A stretch of 46,375 nt of DNA from an uncultured Lachnospiraceae bacterium (GTDB lineage Bacteria > Bacillota > Clostridia > Lachnospirales > Lachnospiraceae): NCBI GenBank assembly GCA_947385425.1, contig CANDKY010000014.1, positions 1-46,375 of the forward strand, given 5' to 3'. This document shows, piece after piece, positions 42,301 through 46,375 of this stretch (positions are counted from its first letter, which is position 1; each line of letters opens with the position of its first letter). A model generated the notes under the pieces. That model searched no databases. It was not told the DNA's origin and saw only the letters and a list, made by a program, of their open reading frames with translations. The position numbers were made by a program, and so were the translations under genes.

Positions 42301-43476
42301 ATGAAAAATAATACGAAATTTGTAAAAACAGTTATGGCTGCTGCGGGTTTTTCCATGGCTGTATTTTTTGCAGGCTGCGGGGACGGCAGCCGGGAGGTGC
42401 CTTCCGAAGAGAGCGGTCAGGTGCAGGAGGCCGGGCAGCAGGAAGAAGCGGCGGACAGTGCGCAGGAGGCCGGGCAGCAGGAAGAAGCGGTGGACAGTGC
42501 GCAGGATGCCGGGGAAGCATATTTGGACGGGATTCTTGCATCAGATTATGTAAATCTGGGAGAATATAAAGGGATAGAAGTAGCCCAGGCCCTGCCGGAG
42601 GTTACGGAGGAAGAGTGTGATGCCTATATCGATTCTTTGCTCTGTATGAATCCTGACAGGGGGGTAATAGAAGGCGATACGGTAAATATCGATTACGCGG
42701 GGACGCTGGACGGTGTCGCATTCGACGGCGGAACTGCCGCCGGGCAGGATCTTGGGATTGGTTCCGGGCAGTTTGTCCCGGGGTTTGAAGAAGGGCTCAT
42801 CGGGGCGCGTGTCGGTGAGACGGTGGAAGTGCCGCTTACTTTTCCGGAGAATTACCATGAGGGGCTGGCAGGGAAAGATGTTGTCTTTACCGTGACGGTA
42901 AATTCTATCCGGGCAAAGGAACCGCAGGAACTGACGGAGGCTTTTGTCGAGCGGCTGGGCCTGGGGCTGCATACGGTGGAGGAACTGCGGCAGTATGCTT
43001 ATGATACGCTGTACGAGGAAGCGGCAGCGGAATACGAGGAGCAGGTGGAGGATGCGGCTCTGGCGGCAGTCCTGGAGCAGTGCGAGTTTGTAAAGGATCC
43101 TCCGGAGGCAATGGTGGAGCGGCATGTGGGGACTTTGACCTCCAATTTGTCGATGCAGGCGTCCGGCTATGGGCTTACCCTGTCCCAGATGATGGAAATG
43201 TATGGTATCAAGGAAGAAGAGTATCAGGAGCAGTTCCGGAATCAGGCAGTGGAATACGCGAACCAGCAGATCGCGATAAAGGCAATTGCCGATGCGGAAG
43301 GCTTAGAGGTGACAGAAGAGGAATTTGAGCAGGAAGTGGAGCGGCTGGCGGAAATTGCCGGCGCCGGTTCCGCGGAGAATATGATGAGGACAATGGATAC
43401 CGCAGGGTACAAGGAATATATGCTGAGCCTGAAAGTGCTCGAGCTGCTTCGGGAAAATGCGGTAGTAAAAAATTAA
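42301..43476 (+). CDS. Lipid-anchored trigger-factor-like peptidyl-prolyl isomerase
   Basis: A 391-residue predicted lipoprotein: a signal peptide with lipobox FAGC (about residues 22-25), a Gln/Glu/Ala-rich spacer with a 13-residue repeat, an FKBP-type domain (about 120-205: VNIDYAGTLDGVAFDGGTA, GSGQFVPGFEEGLIGARVGE, and FPENYHEGLAGKDVVF), and a helical region like the C-terminal chaperone arms of trigger factor. The ribosome-binding N-domain is missing, which suits export. It probably helps fold secreted proteins outside the membrane, as PrsA does. It should not be named tig without checking for the normal cytoplasmic gene. AAGGAG precedes the ATG. Confidence 0.85.
   Translation: MKNNTKFVKTVMAAAGFSMAVFFAGCGDGSREVPSEESGQVQEAGQQEEAADSAQEAGQQEEAVDSAQDAGEAYLDGILASDYVNLGEYKGIEVAQALPEVTEEECDAYIDSLLCMNPDRGVIEGDTVNIDYAGTLDGVAFDGGTAAGQDLGIGSGQFVPGFEEGLIGARVGETVEVPLTFPENYHEGLAGKDVVFTVTVNSIRAKEPQELTEAFVERLGLGLHTVEELRQYAYDTLYEEAAAEYEEQVEDAALAAVLEQCEFVKDPPEAMVERHVGTLTSNLSMQASGYGLTLSQMMEMYGIKEEEYQEQFRNQAVEYANQQIAIKAIADAEGLEVTEEEFEQEVERLAEIAGAGSAENMMRTMDTAGYKEYMLSLKVLELLRENAVVKN
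42423..42500. repeat. 39-bp tandem repeat, two units, in the lipoprotein spacer
   Basis: Two nearly identical 39-bp units (42423-42461 and 42462-42500) encode the EAGQQEEA(A/V)DSAQ repeat. They are in frame, so a change in copy number would only alter spacer length. Confidence 0.8.
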
Positions 43477-43548
43477 ATGCAGGGCTGCGGCCCCGCAGGA
43501 AGATTAAGTATATGGCATTGGCGGAAAACAGGTAAAGGAGTTGGAGAG

Positions 43549-44940
43549 ATGGATTTGACAGATATCAGGGATTTGTACCGGGAGAGCGGGAAGTTTACAG
43601 GGACAAAGGTGACAGTAGGAGGATGGATACGGAGTATCCGGGATTCTAAGACGTTTGGCTTTATTGTGGTTAATGACGGGACGTTTTTTGAGCCGCTGCA
43701 GATTGTATACAGTGATAAGCTGGATAATTTTGCGCAGATCAGCAGGCTGAATGTGGGGTCGGCGATTATTGTGAAGGGGACAATCGTGGCGACGCCGCAG
43801 GCGAAGCAGCCGTTTGAGATGCAGGCGGAGGAGGTTGTGGTGGAAGGGGCTTCCACATCGGATTATCCATTGCAGAAGAAGAGGCACAGTTTTGAGTATC
43901 TGCGGACGATTTCCCATCTGCGCCCGCGTACCAATACATTCCAGGCAGTGTTCCGTGTGCGCTCGCTGATTGCTTATGCAATCCATACTTTTTTTATGGA
44001 AAGAGGGTTTGTCTATGTGCATACGCCTATTATTACCGGGAGTGACTGTGAAGGGGCGGGCGAAATGTTCCAGGTAACGACGCTGAATATGGAGGAGCCT
44101 CCCAGGACGGAAGAGGGCAGGGTGGATTACAGCCGGGACTTTTTCGGAAAGCCTGCCAATTTGACGGTAAGCGGGCAGCTAAATGTAGAAACTTATGCCT
44201 TTGCGTTTAAAAATGTCTATACATTCGGGCCTACTTTCCGTGCGGAAAATTCCAATACGACAAGGCATGCGGCGGAATTTTGGATGATAGAGCCGGAAAT
44301 GGCTTTCGCGGATCTGGCCGATGATATGGCGCTGGCAGAGGCGATGTTAAAGCATGTGATCGGTTATGTACTGGAAAATGCAAAGGAAGAGATGAATTTC
44401 TTTAACCAGTTTGTGGACAAGGGGCTGATTGAACGGCTGGAGCATGTGCTGCGTTCCGATTTTGGGCATGTGACTTATACGGAAGCTATTGAGATTTTGG
44501 AAAAACATAACGATGAGTTTGAATATAAGGTATTTTGGGGCTGTGACCTGCAGACAGAGCACGAGCGTTTCCTCACGGAGAAGGAGTTTAAGCGCCCGGT
44601 GTTTGTGACGGATTATCCGAAGGAGATTAAGGCATTTTATATGAAGCTGAATGAGGACGGTAAGACGGTGGCGGCTATGGACTGCCTGGTTCCGGGCATC
44701 GGGGAGATTATCGGCGGGAGCCAGAGGGAAGACAGCCTGGAAGTTTTGGAGAAACGTATGGAGGAATTGGGTCTGCGCAGGGAAGATTATGGTTTTTATC
44801 TTGATTTGCGTAAATACGGTTCCGTGCGCCATGCGGGATTCGGCCTTGGCTTTGAGCGGTGTGTGATGTATCTGACGGGGATGGGGAATATCAGGGATGT
44901 GGTTCCTTTCCCGAGGACGGTAAACAACTGTGAGCTGTAA
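43549..44940 (+). CDS. asnS: Asparaginyl-tRNA synthetase
   Basis: Charges tRNA-Asn. A 463-residue class IIb synthetase with an N-terminal OB-fold ([21 protein letters not shown]), motif 2 region [28 protein letters not shown], and motif 3 [16 protein letters not shown]. The sequence [22 protein letters not shown] fits AsnRS rather than AspRS. The ATG at 43549 has AAAGGAG about eight bases upstream; an earlier ATG in frame lacks a site. No T-box leader is seen in the short gap upstream. Confidence 0.95.
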   Translation: MDLTDIRDLYRESGKFTGTKVTVGGWIRSIRDSKTFGFIVVNDGTFFEPLQIVYSDKLDNFAQISRLNVGSAIIVKGTIVATPQAKQPFEMQAEEVVVEGASTSDYPLQKKRHSFEYLRTISHLRPRTNTFQAVFRVRSLIAYAIHTFFMERGFVYVHTPIITGSDCEGAGEMFQVTTLNMEEPPRTEEGRVDYSRDFFGKPANLTVSGQLNVETYAFAFKNVYTFGPTFRAENSNTTRHAAEFWMIEPEMAFADLADDMALAEAMLKHVIGYVLENAKEEMNFFNQFVDKGLIERLEHVLRSDFGHVTYTEAIEILEKHNDEFEYKVFWGCDLQTEHERFLTEKEFKRPVFVTDYPKEIKAFYMKLNEDGKTVAAMDCLVPGIGEIIGGSQREDSLEVLEKRMEELGLRREDYGFYLDLRKYGSVRHAGFGLGFERCVMYLTGMGNIRDVVPFPRTVNNCEL

Positions 44941-44988
44941 AATTGCCAAAGCCGGTAATTTGCACATTAGGTGAATCGGGGTTATGTA

Positions 44989-46308
44989 ATGGGAAAGAAA
45001 GTAGTGAGGGCAGTGAGTATTGGCATGGCATGCCTGATGGCATGGTCCTTTTCCGGGAGGGTGTATGCCTCTTCCATATCGGAGATAAAGAAGCAGAAGG
45101 AAGAAAATCAGAGACAGTTGAATAATGTGCAGGGGCAGATATCGGGCCTGGAGAGTGAACAGAGTGAAGTCGGGGGCGAAATAGAGGAACTGGATGCCAG
45201 TGTGGTGGAAATTATTGCCAGCGTGGAGATCATAAAGGATGAGATTGTCGAGAAAGAAGAACAGATCAAAGTGACGGAAGCGGAGTATGAGGCGGCTAAG
45301 CAGCAGGAGGAAGAGCAGTATGCATCCATGAAGCTGCGTATCCAGTTTATGTATGAAGAGGGGGATATATCTTATGTGCAGCTTCTCCTTACAAGTGAGA
45401 ATTTCAGTGACATGCTGAATAAGGCGGATTATATAGAACAGCTTTATGAATATGACAGGAAGATGCTGGAGGAGTACCAGAGGGCAAAGGATTATGTCCA
45501 TCAGGTATGGGATCGTCTGGAAGAGGAAAAATCGGAGCTGGAAGCGTCACAGCATGAATTGGAGGAAGAGCAGGCATATATGGAGGAGCTTCTGGAAGAG
45601 AAGCGTCAGCAGTATGAGAATTATAATGTATTGATTGCCAAGGCAAAGCAGCAGGCGGCGGCTTATAAGACAAGGATAAAGCAGCAGACTGCGCAGATAA
45701 GGAAGCTGGAGGAGGAAGAGCGGAAGCGCAGGGAGGAAGAGGAGCGGAAACGGAAGGAGGAGGAAGCACGGAAGAAAAAGGAAGAAGAGGCACGCAAAGC
45801 GGCAGCGGCTGCCGCCGCCGCGGAAGGTTCCGAGTCTTCCTCCGAGGGTTCCGGGACTTCTTCGGAGAATTCCGAGTCTTCCTCGGAGAGTTCGGAATCT
45901 TCTTCGGAAAGTTCGTCCGGGAGTTCCTCCTCGGGTTCGTCGGCGAACGTTTCGTCCGGGGGCAGCGCCGCCGGGCAGTCGATTGCGAATTATGCATGCC
46001 AGTTTATCGGGAACCCTTATGTTTCAGGGGGGACGAGCCTTACGGATGGGGCGGATTGTTCCGGCTTTGTATGGAGGGTATTCAAAGATAAAGGGTATTC
46101 GGTGCCGCGTACTTCGTGGGAATTGCGGAGTGTGGGGAGCGAAGTTTCTTATTCCAACGCGCAGCCGGGGGATATTGTATGTTACGCGGGGCATGTGGGG
46201 ATATACATAGGGAACGGAAATATAGTGCATGCCAGCACGCCGAAGTCGGGAATTAAGATAACTACGGCTACTTATAAGGCGATACTTTCGGTGCGCCGGG
46301 TGGCATAG
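44989..46308 (+). CDS. Secreted coiled-coil NlpC/P60 peptidoglycan hydrolase
   Basis: A 439-residue exported protein. A signal peptide (to about 28, ending RVYAS) precedes a long coiled coil (about 30-265, rich in Glu/Gln/Lys, including a SYVQLLLTSENFSDMLNK block typical of the PcsB/CwlO-type N-domain). A Ser/Glu linker (about 280-320) and a C-terminal NlpC/P60 domain follow, with Cys357 in DCSGFVWRVF and His402 in GHVGIYIGNG. Such enzymes cut peptide stems for division or elongation and are often switched on by FtsEX. ATG 44989 is chosen over a GTG 18 bases earlier; both have weak sites. Confidence 0.88.
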   Translation: MGKKVVRAVSIGMACLMAWSFSGRVYASSISEIKKQKEENQRQLNNVQGQISGLESEQSEVGGEIEELDASVVEIIASVEIIKDEIVEKEEQIKVTEAEYEAAKQQEEEQYASMKLRIQFMYEEGDISYVQLLLTSENFSDMLNKADYIEQLYEYDRKMLEEYQRAKDYVHQVWDRLEEEKSELEASQHELEEEQAYMEELLEEKRQQYENYNVLIAKAKQQAAAYKTRIKQQTAQIRKLEEEERKRREEEERKRKEEEARKKKEEEARKAAAAAAAAEGSESSSEGSGTSSENSESSSESSESSSESSSGSSSSGSSANVSSGGSAAGQSIANYACQFIGNPYVSGGTSLTDGADCSGFVWRVFKDKGYSVPRTSWELRSVGSEVSYSNAQPGDIVCYAGHVGIYIGNGNIVHASTPKSGIKITTATYKAILSVRRVA

Positions 46309-46323
46309 GGAGTGAGAGTGAGG

Positions 46324-46375
46324 CAATGTCATTAACTTAAGCTTTTCGGGGTGCTGCAGACCATATATCTCAATC
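46324..46375. mobile_element. Palindromic MITE-like element, copy 3 (cut by window edge)
   Basis: The first 52 bases match the end of copies 1 and 2 (CAATGTCATTAACTTAAGCT, then TTTCGGGGTGCTGCAGACC). The other end and any target duplication are outside the window. Confidence 0.8.

Noticed and set aside
42301-43476. Annotation as the housekeeping trigger factor tig
   Set aside because: It has a lipoprotein signal and lacks the ribosome-binding domain.
43477-43548. T-box riboswitch upstream of asnS
   Set aside because: The gap is too short and no T-box core or specifier stem is visible.
1-46375. Prophage, integrative element or phage-defence island
   Set aside because: No integrase, capsid, nuclease-defence or conjugation genes. 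The 'virion core' SPFH label of the 4800 gene is a family name, not evidence of a phage.

Overview
The window looks like a chromosomal segment of a Gram-positive, spore-former-related anaerobe of the class Clostridia, most likely Lachnospiraceae. The base composition is moderate, AGGAGG-type ribosome sites are everywhere, and the gene types fit: GHKL/LytTR two-component genes, a DUF3794-LysM protein, AzlCD, a PyrK/PyrD pair and a vanG-type cluster. The family assignment is inference. No rRNA, tRNA, CRISPR array, prophage or complete insertion sequence was seen.

Left part (1-8 kb). There is the end of a sensor kinase, a small lipoprotein, and an Agr-like kinase/regulator pair whose regulator is frameshifted by a 7-bp tandem duplication. 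A 188-bp palindromic mobile element with a target duplication follows. Next are a clostripain-like protease remnant (5' truncated, plus an in-frame TAG near the end) and a three-gene SPFH / zinc-ribbon / TPM module resembling Bacillus ydjGHI.

Middle part (8-33 kb). This is mainly housekeeping: ddl and murF, an O-antigen-ligase-like membrane protein, plsC, a PrcB-like lipoprotein, pyrC-pyrK-pyrD, azlC-azlD, a secreted CAP-domain protein with a tandem-repeat linker, and a DUF3794-LysM protein. A second copy of the palindromic element follows. A J-domain-like/TPR protein is then paired with an HscC-like Hsp70, and after it comes an ispE-gntR-(small protein)-murI-DUF1934 operon.

Right part (33-46 kb). 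A cardiolipin synthase is followed by a five-gene D-Ala-D-Ser-type glycopeptide-resistance cluster, vanR-vanS-vanG-vanXY-vanT. In this pathway VanT makes D-Ser, VanG ligates D-Ala-D-Ser and VanXY removes D-Ala-ending precursors. The ordinary ddl and murF lie about 29 kb upstream. The cluster is followed by a lipid-anchored trigger-factor-like foldase, asnS, and a coiled-coil NlpC/P60 hydrolase. The window ends inside a third copy of the palindromic element.

The most unusual non-coding signal is a structured element that fills the murF-to-polymerase gap and the cls-to-vanR gap. The two copies share loop sequences (GGAACTGGAA..., ATGYATTAGGG, and GGNACTGGAATAGGA at the ribosome site), while their stems differ but still pair. 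The copy before vanR can form two mutually exclusive hairpins. The vanS-vanG gap also holds 11-bp phased TTTCTTA motifs, a strong terminator and 11-bp phased CAGACAAAA motifs.
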